Translations under genes and position numbers: made by a program | Notes under the pieces: model-generated | The model's input: only the letters and a program-made list of their open reading frames with translations | What the model was told of the DNA's origin: nothing | Database searches by the model: none | In this document: positions 1 to 6,668 of the stretch, piece after piece | Layout: each line of letters begins with the position of its first letter | Position numbering within the stretch: position 1 is the stretch's first letter | Source of the DNA: a virus | Length of the DNA: 20,107 nucleotides | Virus record (IMG/VR): IMGVR_UViG_3300024264_001138 | Location: 1-20,107 of that record | Strand: one strand, 5' to 3'

Positions 1-998
1 AACGTCCTATATATATCATAATCGTATAGAGCTTTGTTCCTAGATATCTTACCATTAAAATCTCTAAAGAAACCAATGGAAGCTAGAGCTTTAAAAGCTG
101 TTGAACTGATCTTAGATGAGAAACAAAGAAGTATTTCTAGCCAGTTAAACTTAGAAAGCTTCTTGCCCAGTTCCTCTTCTGACATCTTGATTGTTTCAAG
201 TACCTTGTCTCCAGTTTTGCCAGTGAGAGATTTAATATCTTTAATACCAAAGTATATTTTATTCTTCTTAGCATTAAACTTATCTTCATAATTAGAAACG
301 CTAGGAGTTCTTGCCTCAATGTCAAATAGCTTTGCCTCAGATATCAGTTCGTATATCTCTTGGTGAGGGTCTTGCTTTTCGTTTGCATAATAAAGATAGG
401 CTAGGAAGAACTCTTCTGGAGTATGAGCCTTCTCATAAGCACTCCAGTAAGAACAAACAGCGTATGAAATACTGTGTGACTTATTAAAAGCATATCTAGA
501 GGAAGCCTGAATCCATCCAAAGATCTCCTCTGCCTCTTCCTTATTTACAACCTTGACTTTCTTGGCTCCAGCTATAAACTTCTTTTTAACCTTAGCCATA
601 AGGTCTGCTTTCTTTTTACCAATAGCTTTACGTAGCTCATCTGCTTCCTCAAGATTAAAGCCAGCAATCTTTTGAGCAATACGCATAGACTGCTCTTGAT
701 ACACAAGAACGCCATAGGTAGGTGCTAGAATTTCTTCTAATGACTCATGCAGAAATGTGACTTCTTCACGACCATGTTTGCGATCAATGAAGTGTTGTGT
801 CATAGACTTGCCATCCACGTATGCTTTCAAGCATCCGGGTCTGATAATAGCAATCAAGGCAGATAATTCCTCAATGTTATTAGGAGCTAACTTCTTTGAC
901 CAAGCTTTGCCAAGATTGCTTTCTAGTTGAAAGACACCCTTAGTTTTACCCTCTTCAAACAGCTCCCAAGTCTTCTTATCTGTATAATCATGTGACAT
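1..998 (-). CDS. dnaE: DNA polymerase III alpha (DnaE), C-terminal fragment, runs off window
   Basis: I translated this open frame from the minus strand; it has no stop through position 1, so at least 332 residues are present and the 3' end is missing. It carries the fingers and downstream part of a DnaE polymerase. KGVFQLES lies near residues 20-27, followed by an IIRPG segment, HFIDRKHG, PTYGVLVYQEQ, LRKAIGKKK and YAFNKSHSISYA, all in E. coli DnaE order. It contains none of the catalytic aspartates, which lie in the separate N-terminal protein at 1689-3254. The ATG at 998 overlaps the end of the exonuclease gene by 11 bases (ATGTCACATGA), so translation is probably coupled. It should pair non-covalently with the N-terminal protein to form the active polymerase (inference). 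No intein-like residues precede the DnaE homology. Family assignment is firm; start is likely. Confidence 0.92.
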   Translation of the reverse strand, partial: MSHDYTDKKTWELFEEGKTKGVFQLESNLGKAWSKKLAPNNIEELSALIAIIRPGCLKAYVDGKSMTQHFIDRKHGREEVTFLHESLEEILAPTYGVLVYQEQSMRIAQKIAGFNLEEADELRKAIGKKKADLMAKVKKKFIAGAKKVKVVNKEEAEEIFGWIQASSRYAFNKSHSISYAVCSYWSAYEKAHTPEEFFLAYLYYANEKQDPHQEIYELISEAKLFDIEARTPSVSNYEDKFNAKKNKIYFGIKDIKSLTGKTGDKVLETIKMSEEELGKKLSKFNWLEILLCFSSKISSTAFKALASIGFFRDFNGKISRNKALYDYDIYRT

Positions 999-1671
999 AT
1001 AGTTTCCCATCAGCAAATGCTTTATCTAGTTCAATATTTTGATAGACTGCTCTGTGAGTCTTCAATAGCTTTATAAATATATTAGCAGTATCTTTGACAT
1101 CTTGCAAGGCATCATGAGCGTTTTCTGAACTTAAGCCCATTCTTTCTCTCAGAGTATCCATACTGATTGACCTAACGCTTGGATCGCCCTCAGTCCACAT
1201 AAACATGTTGTCCATGAGGTCAACTTTGTAAACCTTGCTGAACAATTTGTTCTGCTGTCTACCTTCATCCCAATGCGTTTTTAGTTCTCTACAAACCCTA
1301 TTAAGAATGATATTATCATACCCAATAATGTTATACCCAACTGGGATTGGTGCAAAGAATGGCTCGCCCTTCCAGTTGAACGAGTCTACAAACTTACAGA
1401 ACTTAGGCCAGACTGCTTTGAGTGTTGGTGCTTTTGCTAATTCTTCTCTGGTCTTACCAGTAACCTTTAATGCACCTTCCTCAATGGGATCGTAACCTGC
1501 TGCAATAGCCTTGTCATCATCAATGATAGGCTTGATCATGCTCTCAAACTCACCCTTCACCTTTAGGTTTCTACCATCAATTGCAATTGCTGCAACCTGC
1601 GTAGGCATACACTTCTGAGGGTTACGTCCTGTGGTCTCAAAATCGTAGACGATATAATCTCTGTTAGCCAT
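988..1671 (-). CDS. dnaQ: DnaQ-like 3'-5' proofreading exonuclease (DEDDh)
   Basis: This 227-aa protein is a DEDDh exonuclease like the Pol III epsilon subunit, removing misincorporated 3' nucleotides. Exo I is YDFETTG with D10 and E12, Exo II is GYNIIGYD with D119, and Exo III is NAHDALQD with H186 and D191, so all five catalytic residues are present. A GAGAG ribosome site precedes the ATG. The gene sits between the two halves of the split DnaE: 17 bases separate it from the upstream stop and it overlaps the downstream start. The position suggests it is the proofreading partner of this polymerase. A clear clamp-binding motif was not found. Assignment as an exonuclease is firm; partnership with this DnaE is inferred from context. 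Confidence 0.93.
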   Translation of the reverse strand: MANRDYIVYDFETTGRNPQKCMPTQVAAIAIDGRNLKVKGEFESMIKPIIDDDKAIAAGYDPIEEGALKVTGKTREELAKAPTLKAVWPKFCKFVDSFNWKGEPFFAPIPVGYNIIGYDNIILNRVCRELKTHWDEGRQQNKLFSKVYKVDLMDNMFMWTEGDPSVRSISMDTLRERMGLSSENAHDALQDVKDTANIFIKLLKTHRAVYQNIELDKAFADGKLYVT

Positions 1672-1688
1672 ACTAGTCTCTCTTTCTT

Positions 1689-3254
1689 TTAGTCTTTAGT
1701 CAATTCTTTTACTTTCATTAATTTATCTAGCAATGACAATCCTAGAACATCTAGCTTTACATGGCCTAACGCTTCTAAGTCTGACATCTCCAACCCTGCT
1801 ATCTTCTCGTCTGTACCTTTCTGTTTAATCATTGGACATACTTCGTTAAGTGGGTCTTTAGATATGACCACACCAGCAGCATGTTTACCCTGAGTTTTAA
1901 ATGTTCCTTCCAAGTCAATTGCTTGTTGGAAATAAGCTGCATAATCGCCCTCTAGTTTACCATTATCTGTGACATGGCAGAAGTCTCTCAAGTCGTCAGG
2001 TCTGTTGATTAAAGCCCAACGAATGATTGATCTGTCCTCATCATCCATTTCTACTAACTGGTCAGATATCTCTGCTTCGTTAGGGATACTCTTTGTTATA
2101 GCATTCATCTCACCAAAAGAACAAGCTTCATTTATGCGAAGGACTTCTTTAATGGCACTACGTCCTTGCAGTCTACCAAATGTAATCATCTGACTAACCT
2201 GACCTTTGCCATAGGTCTTCTTTAAATAATCTATAACATCATCTCTACGCTTTGCTGGTACATCCATGTCAATATCAGGAAGTGACACATGACCACCAGT
2301 ATTTCTACCAGCGTTGTAGAATCTTTCAAACAATAGATCGTATTTAACTGGGTCAATCTTAGTAATACCAATAAGATATGATATCAAACAGCCAGCAGCA
2401 GAACCTCGTCCCGGCCCAGCCAAACAGCCCATGTCTTTTTCTACGTGCCTAATGATATCTTGAACAATTAGGAAGTATCCAAACAGGTCTGCATCTTTAA
2501 TAACCTGTAGCTCTTTCCTAAATCTGTCTCCATATTCCTGCTGTAGTGCTTCATCTTCACCAACTGCATCTTTTAAGAACTTTCTGTATCCAGCACGAGC
2601 CATCTTTGTCAGATGCTCTTCTTGTGACAGACCTTTAGGACAGGCAAATTTAGGCAGCATAGGTGGATGGAGTATTTCATATTCCTCACACTCATTATAT
2701 ATACGTTCAAGGTCTTTAGTTACCTTATCCTCTATAACACACTTGTCATCTTTAGTAAAATATTCTAATACCTCTGGGTCTAATTCATTTTTTCTAATCT
2801 TCTTTTGTATTTTTGGTAGGGTGGTCTTCAACGCAGAGCAAAGTAACACTCTATGAAGAGGTGCTTGCTCTTTTGTTACATAGTATGATGGATTAATGAG
2901 ATCTTTATTTTTTTGAATGGCTATTAAATTTTTCCTACTAACTATGTCTCTTGCTATGTCTTTTGGTACATTGCCATCCTCGTCTGTAAGTGACACCATC
3001 TGTATAAGATCGTGCCAGCCATCTTTATTCTTTGCGTATAGAGTGGTGTTGTCAAAAGAACAACCTATGATTGGTTTAATGCCAACCTTCTTGCACTCTT
3101 GGTGAAAAGATACTGCACCTGATATAGATTTATAATCTGCAATACCACAGGCAGGGTAATCATTTTCAGCACAAAGCTTGGCAAGTTGGTTTGGTTTAGA
3201 AAAGCCTTTTAATAAACTGTAATGCGTAATATTCTTCAATGGGAACCAGTTCAA
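1689..3254 (-). CDS. dnaE: DNA polymerase III alpha (DnaE), N-terminal fragment with PHP and catalytic palm
   Basis: This 521-aa protein covers the PHP and palm parts of a DnaE replicase. Residues 7-65 match the PHP start (HYSLLKGFS, IADYKSISGAVSFH, GIKPIIGCSF). GPGRGSAAG at 280-288 is a conserved palm loop. PDIDMD gives catalytic D327 and D329. HAAGVVIS and LDVLGL (D502, equivalent to E. coli D555) follow. The protein stops 19 residues after D502, just where bacterial DnaE continues into the fingers; that remainder is encoded at 1-998. The start is TTG, chosen because AAGGAG at 3261-3266 lies six bases upstream and the PHP homology begins at once. The PHP metal-ligand set looks incomplete, so PHP proofreading is doubtful. 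A normal DnaE exceeds 1,000 aa, so this is half an enzyme and not a short one. Confidence 0.93.
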   Translation of the reverse strand: MNWFPLKNITHYSLLKGFSKPNQLAKLCAENDYPACGIADYKSISGAVSFHQECKKVGIKPIIGCSFDNTTLYAKNKDGWHDLIQMVSLTDEDGNVPKDIARDIVSRKNLIAIQKNKDLINPSYYVTKEQAPLHRVLLCSALKTTLPKIQKKIRKNELDPEVLEYFTKDDKCVIEDKVTKDLERIYNECEEYEILHPPMLPKFACPKGLSQEEHLTKMARAGYRKFLKDAVGEDEALQQEYGDRFRKELQVIKDADLFGYFLIVQDIIRHVEKDMGCLAGPGRGSAAGCLISYLIGITKIDPVKYDLLFERFYNAGRNTGGHVSLPDIDMDVPAKRRDDVIDYLKKTYGKGQVSQMITFGRLQGRSAIKEVLRINEACSFGEMNAITKSIPNEAEISDQLVEMDDEDRSIIRWALINRPDDLRDFCHVTDNGKLEGDYAAYFQQAIDLEGTFKTQGKHAAGVVISKDPLNEVCPMIKQKGTDEKIAGLEMSDLEALGHVKLDVLGLSLLDKLMKVKELTKD

Positions 3255-3285
3255 ATTTGTCTCCTTAGTTCAATCTTATTTTCAA

Positions 3286-3369
3286 TTATTTACCAGAAGG
3301 CATTGGTCGCCTAACAGGTTCTTTAGGTCTGGGGGCATCAGTCAAAGGTATTCTCACTGGCTCGTTCAT
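3286..3369 (-). CDS. 27-aa proline-rich peptide overlapping the PAP2 gene end
   Basis: This is a very short open frame encoding a basic, proline-rich peptide (MNEPVRIPLTD, then PRPKEPVRRPMPSGK, then TAA). It is in a different frame from the PAP2 gene and overlaps its last 32 bases. Support comes from a consensus AAGGAG at 3377-3382, seven bases before this ATG and four bases before an adjacent ATG at 3372. That site has no other use, because it lies inside the PAP2 gene. The peptide also fills the gap before the polymerase start at 3254. I do not recognise a family and no membrane segment is visible. It could be a translational link rather than a functional peptide. Confidence 0.5.
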   Translation of the reverse strand: MNEPVRIPLTDAPRPKEPVRRPMPSGK

Positions 3370-4021
3370 CATAGTACTCCTTGATCAATGGATATAACTT
3401 ATCAACTACTACTACAGACGCTTGATTGTCTGAATCGTAATGGACTCCTTGTAGTATTCTAGCAAATCCACAGTAGTTTGACAACTTAAAAAACTCTTTT
3501 TTATGCTCTGGATATTCATCAGTTAATATGTGTGCTGCTAGTTCTGAATATAATACATGACCACTGGGATATGCTGGCGTGTGGTGAGTCTTAGTTCTAA
3601 GTACATTTATTTCTAAACCATAGTAAGCTGCTACCTGCTCTGGCCTAGCTCTGTTATAATAATATTTTAAAGCATACTGAAACTGCTCTAGTATATTAAA
3701 GTAATCAAGGAACTTAGACTTGGGAAACTTAAGATCTCTGGGATTGAGATACTTATAGAATAAATTAAGAGGGTCTTTGTCCACTTCTACAATCAAATCT
3801 AACTCTTCACGAGACCTAGACTTAGTTACCTTAGCTATGCTTATCAATTCTTTTTTTGTAATTAAGCTACTATTTTTAGGTGGGGGTGGAATAATCTTAG
3901 TGAAGTCAATATCCAACATGGAAGCACCAGCGTCATAGCTTATCTCATTTTCTAGATAAGTTACTTCGTCTATTGATTGTTTAGAATCAATTATCGCTGC
4001 TACTTTATTTATCAGTGACAT
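3338..4021 (-). CDS. PAP2-superfamily phosphatase (acid phosphatase/haloperoxidase fold)
   Basis: The protein carries the complete three-part PAP2 signature. Numbered from an upstream ATG at 4048, K128 and R135 form KxxxxxxRP, PSGH at 161-164 supplies H164, and R197, H203 and D207 form RxxxxxHxxxD. Members remove phosphate from lipids, nucleotides or small phosphomonoesters, or act as vanadium haloperoxidases. The substrate here cannot be read. No strong membrane helices or signal peptide are visible, unlike lipid-phosphate members, so a soluble enzyme is likely. I chose the ATG at 4021 (227 aa) because AGAGAG lies eight bases upstream; the ATG at 4048 has no ribosome site and would lengthen the overlap with the preceding gene. 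It sits in an accessory block with a DUF6356-like gene and a glycosyltransferase. Confidence 0.85.
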   Translation of the reverse strand: MSLINKVAAIIDSKQSIDEVTYLENEISYDAGASMLDIDFTKIIPPPPKNSSLITKKELISIAKVTKSRSREELDLIVEVDKDPLNLFYKYLNPRDLKFPKSKFLDYFNILEQFQYALKYYYNRARPEQVAAYYGLEINVLRTKTHHTPAYPSGHVLYSELAAHILTDEYPEHKKEFFKLSNYCGFARILQGVHYDSDNQASVVVVDKLYPLIKEYYDERASENTFD

Positions 4022-4235
4022 CGTTTTTACTCTCTGTAAAATGTTCATTCAAAATCTTACATAAATCTCTACCAGATTTCATTCCATAGCATGGAAGTAT
4101 AGAGTGTACAATTAAATATACACCACTCCAGAGGCAAGTTAGTCCATGACCCATAGCAAATTTTAAATGCTGCCAGTAGGTCATATCATTTTCTGCCAAA
4201 TGCTCTACCCATTTATCTCTTAAGTCTTCTAACAT
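4005..4235 (-). CDS. Small DUF6356-like membrane protein
   Basis: This 76-aa protein has a polar N-terminus with MTYWQHLKFAMGHG at about 18-31, then a hydrophobic helix (LTCLWSGVYLIVHSILPCY, about 32-50), then a polar tail with a helical KILNEHF segment. The pattern of TYxxHL, a central helix, H..LP and a short helical tail resembles the DUF6356 family from memory; that family has no firm function. One transmembrane segment is likely. The ATG shares a TAATG junction with the upstream gene, so it is probably coupled to it, and its 3' end overlaps the PAP2 gene by 17 bases. It may act at the inner membrane together with the phosphatase (inference from adjacency only). Confidence 0.65.
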   Translation of the reverse strand: MLEDLRDKWVEHLAENDMTYWQHLKFAMGHGLTCLWSGVYLIVHSILPCYGMKSGRDLCKILNEHFTESKNDVTDK

Positions 4236-4777
4236 TAGATCACCATTAAAACAAAGGGAATTAGAAGCCAGAATTTACATGACCAGTACCTCGGAGTGGT
4301 CTTGTCTTTAGCGTTAGCACAATCGTGTCTAGCTCTAAAACTCTTACGTGCTGCTGGATCACTCTTCTTGATGGACATATTTGGGTCTCCAAAGTTGACC
4401 TTAACTACGTTACCACTACCATTCTTTACGTATACACTTCTCTTCTTAGGACCATCAGGCGTAAGGAAAGGTTTGTTAAGAGTAACCTTCTTACCTTGGT
4501 ACTCTTCAGACTGTGCCTTCTTGAAAGAATCGTCATCTGGCCTAGCCTTGTCGCCCTTTTTAGCTGGCTTATAGTTCTTGCCTTCACGTTCTTTTTTCTT
4601 CTGGATGTTTTCCCAGAGTCCGGGTTTAGCCTCAGAGATATCCCACTCTTCTGACTCTTCACCACAGTCTTCGTACTCAGCCTCTGCTGGACAGTACCAG
4701 TTATCTTCAGTAATCTCTTCAGCCCAGCCATAAGTACTAGTTGTATACTCTTTATCAGCGTCATCTATAAAAGACAT
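4235..4777 (-). CDS. Acidic phage protein with a conserved FRARHxC ... RYWSCKFW C-terminus
   Basis: This 180-aa protein has a strongly acidic first 50 residues rich in E, D and W. A basic segment with LWENIQKKKEREGK and a KKGDKARP stretch follows, then VYVKNGSGNVVKVNFGDPNM at about 115-134. It ends with KSFRARHDC (145-153) and RYWSCKFW (163-170), plus a ten-residue hydrophobic tail. From memory, the second half matches a family of uncharacterised proteins common in marine myovirus-like phages; I cannot name a function. The paired H and C residues could bind metal. It follows the glycosyltransferase gene by ten bases and is coupled to the next gene by TAATG. The hydrophobic tail after RYWSCKFW is unusual, because my recollection is that relatives end near that motif. 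Confidence 0.75.
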   Translation of the reverse strand: MSFIDDADKEYTTSTYGWAEEITEDNWYCPAEAEYEDCGEESEEWDISEAKPGLWENIQKKKEREGKNYKPAKKGDKARPDDDSFKKAQSEEYQGKKVTLNKPFLTPDGPKKRSVYVKNGSGNVVKVNFGDPNMSIKKSDPAARKSFRARHDCANAKDKTTPRYWSCKFWLLIPFVLMVI

Positions 4778-4787
4778 GCGTTTCTCC

Positions 4788-5642
4788 CTATAGTGTTTGT
4801 TTAATTGCCTGATTTAAAATATGATCTATACTACCAGCAGGAATCTTATTGTGAAAATGTTTATAAGCTCCCTGAATCATCTCATGATCTGGGTCTTGTG
4901 TTAGTTCTAACCAACCCACAAAGTAATTCCAAATTCTATCCTCTAATATCAGTGGATAAGGTACTCCAGCTGGTCTAACAAACCTGTGCATCCATTTCAG
5001 TTGGGGAATGCAAATTGCTTTGCCACCAAACTGTCTGAACTTCTCATGAATGTAACCCTCTTCGCCACCAAACCCTCTAAATGTTTTGTTGAAACCTACC
5101 CAGTTTTTTGTCTCACAAGAGAACAAGCCTAAACCCTGCATGGGTATTTCAAAAGGCTCGCCCTTATGTAAATTGTCGTGATCAGTAGCCCACTGACCAT
5201 ACATTCCTGAACCCCATCCGGGCTTGAAATGAGTAGATGCGTTCTTCTCATCTAAGCCATCGTATACTAATGGTCCAGATACAATATCTTTACAGTCTGG
5301 ATTCTTAGCATAATAATTTAACAGTGATTCTAACGCTCCATTAAACAGTAATACATGACAATCCATTGATATAGCGTACTTACCTCTGGCCTGTCTAAAT
5401 ATTTCATTTCTTACAGTTGTACTCTTCTTTAAAGTATATGGTACGTAATTACAGTTTTTAATCCACTTGCAGAATGCCTGAGTTGCCTGACCTGACGGTG
5501 AGTCTGGGTTATTATCTATAACTACAAACTCTACATCATCAGTCTTGCATATCTCATGGTGCATTCTTAATGATTGTAAGGTGAAAAATACACCATCGTA
5601 ATCATCATATACAGCAGTTCCTATTGTCAGTAATTTATCCAT
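4788..5642 (-). CDS. Glycosyltransferase, GT-A fold (GT2-like)
   Basis: This 284-aa protein starts like a family 2 glycosyltransferase, with LLTIGTAVYDDYDGVFFTLQSL (4-25) and EFVVIDNNPD (38-47), the usual nucleotide-sugar binding half. SMDCHV at 92-97 occupies the place of the DxD metal motif as D-C-H, a variant. FGGEEGYIHEKFR (191-203) and WMHRF (217-221) fit the acceptor-side ED/H motifs of GT-A enzymes. It has no membrane segment. Phage enzymes of this type glycosylate virion proteins, host surface sugars or modified DNA bases; nothing here decides among these. Its ATG overlaps the stop of the Cas4-like gene (TAATG), so it is translated in the replication operon and not in a separate cell-surface cluster. 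Confidence 0.85.
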   Translation of the reverse strand: MDKLLTIGTAVYDDYDGVFFTLQSLRMHHEICKTDDVEFVVIDNNPDSPSGQATQAFCKWIKNCNYVPYTLKKSTTVRNEIFRQARGKYAISMDCHVLLFNGALESLLNYYAKNPDCKDIVSGPLVYDGLDEKNASTHFKPGWGSGMYGQWATDHDNLHKGEPFEIPMQGLGLFSCETKNWVGFNKTFRGFGGEEGYIHEKFRQFGGKAICIPQLKWMHRFVRPAGVPYPLILEDRIWNYFVGWLELTQDPDHEMIQGAYKHFHNKIPAGSIDHILNQAIKQTL

Positions 5643-6667
5643 TAGCCCGGAGCCTCATAATATCCTATATCGTGGCCTTCCCTAGTACACTCTTTGGTAG
5701 TATTCTCCATACCAATCTCATGTAGTCTGTCCTCTATATACATACACATATTTTGGTTAGTTCCGGGCCAGTTAGTCTTGTAAAAATGGCATAACTTAGT
5801 GCATTTAAAGCTGCTTCTGGTAGGAGATATTGGCTTAGGCATGACATCCTTCTGTATTTCTTGGAAACGATTCTTCAGCATACCCAAAAACTTCTCCTTG
5901 TCTGACGCATCAAAGCACATTGAGAAGGGACCACCATCCTTAATAAAGAAGATAGTCATAATAGCTTGCTTGTAGTCAGGAAATAGCTTGGATATTGCAT
6001 AATTATACAGTAAAAGCTGCGGATCTGACAACAATTTGTCGTAAGTTTTTTCCTCACCTGTAGCCCAATCAATTCTCCTACCTGTCTTCCAATCAATTAC
6101 CTCTATTGTGTCCTCATCTGTCTGAGTTACAAGGTCAATCGTACCCTTGATAGCTAGCTGACCCTCAATCTCTTTGCCATTGGGAAGAGTGTATTTAAAC
6201 TTGGCCCAATCCTCTTCAATTGGTATGTCAAAATGAGGTTCTGGAGCAACTATATTCCTATTTCTAGGATCAAACTGACCCTCATTCCATTGCAATGCTG
6301 CCCAAGTCCACTTCCTACAATCTTCCCTCTCTTTCTTGTACCATTCATGATGGTTTTCTTGTGCTGTGTAAGCGTCAAAGCTCTGATCTAATAACTCATT
6401 TACTATTTCATAGCTATCTAGGTGAGACTTGTTGATAGAGACTTTACCTAACATGTCATCATCTACAACTAGCTTCCTTTTGGTTCCAGCGTTCTGCTTT
6501 GCTAGCTGTAAGCCAGCCATAACTTCTAACACCTTATGCACTACAGTTCCTTGTACTGCTTTCTTTCCACTAGGAGATTGATATCCCAGATTGTAAGTTA
6601 GGTAGTATTGTAGTCCACAATAATCATAGTTATTATAAGACGACGATCTGATATAAGTTACTAGCAT
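5642..6667 (-). CDS. PD-(D/E)XK nuclease, Cas4/AddB-like with probable Fe-S cluster
   Basis: This 341-aa protein shows the RecB-family nuclease core: GTVVHKVLEVM with H44, GTIDLV with D178, and IEVIDWKTGR with D192 and K194, then QLLLYNYAI (QxxxY, 217-225). One cysteine before the core (C17 in YDYCGLQYYL) and a C-terminal cluster (C289, C293, C308, with C327 further on) match the arrangement that holds a 4Fe-4S cluster in Cas4, AddB and similar exonucleases. It likely degrades or processes single-stranded DNA ends in replication or recombination. GGAG lies five bases before the ATG. It sits between the dNMP kinase and a glycosyltransferase; no cas1/cas2 or CRISPR repeats are in the window, so a CRISPR role is not supported. 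Confidence 0.88.
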   Translation of the reverse strand: MLVTYIRSSSYNNYDYCGLQYYLTYNLGYQSPSGKKAVQGTVVHKVLEVMAGLQLAKQNAGTKRKLVVDDDMLGKVSINKSHLDSYEIVNELLDQSFDAYTAQENHHEWYKKEREDCRKWTWAALQWNEGQFDPRNRNIVAPEPHFDIPIEEDWAKFKYTLPNGKEIEGQLAIKGTIDLVTQTDEDTIEVIDWKTGRRIDWATGEEKTYDKLLSDPQLLLYNYAISKLFPDYKQAIMTIFFIKDGGPFSMCFDASDKEKFLGMLKNRFQEIQKDVMPKPISPTRSSFKCTKLCHFYKTNWPGTNQNMCMYIEDRLHEIGMENTTKECTREGHDIGYYEAPG

Positions 6668-6668
6668 A

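Noticed and set aside
988-1691. Programmed frameshift or sequencing error joining the DnaE halves
   Set aside because: The halves are separated by a full 684-base intact gene with its own ribosome site, so a single-base error or ribosomal slip could not join them.
988-1700. Split intein or intron at the DnaE break
   Set aside because: The N-terminal half ends and the C-terminal half begins in ordinary DnaE-like linker sequence with no intein Cys/Ser start or HN end, and the intervening gene is an exonuclease, not a homing or splicing element.
3282-3338. 18-aa frame starting at the TGATG junction with the PAP2 stop
   Set aside because: It lacks a ribosome site of its own and competes with the 27-aa frame, which has a consensus AAGGAG and a more protein-like sequence.
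4426-4764. 112-aa minus-strand frame overlapping the acidic phage protein
   Set aside because: It is an out-of-frame shadow of a gene whose own frame carries recognisable conserved segments; its sequence is low-complexity basic with no motif.
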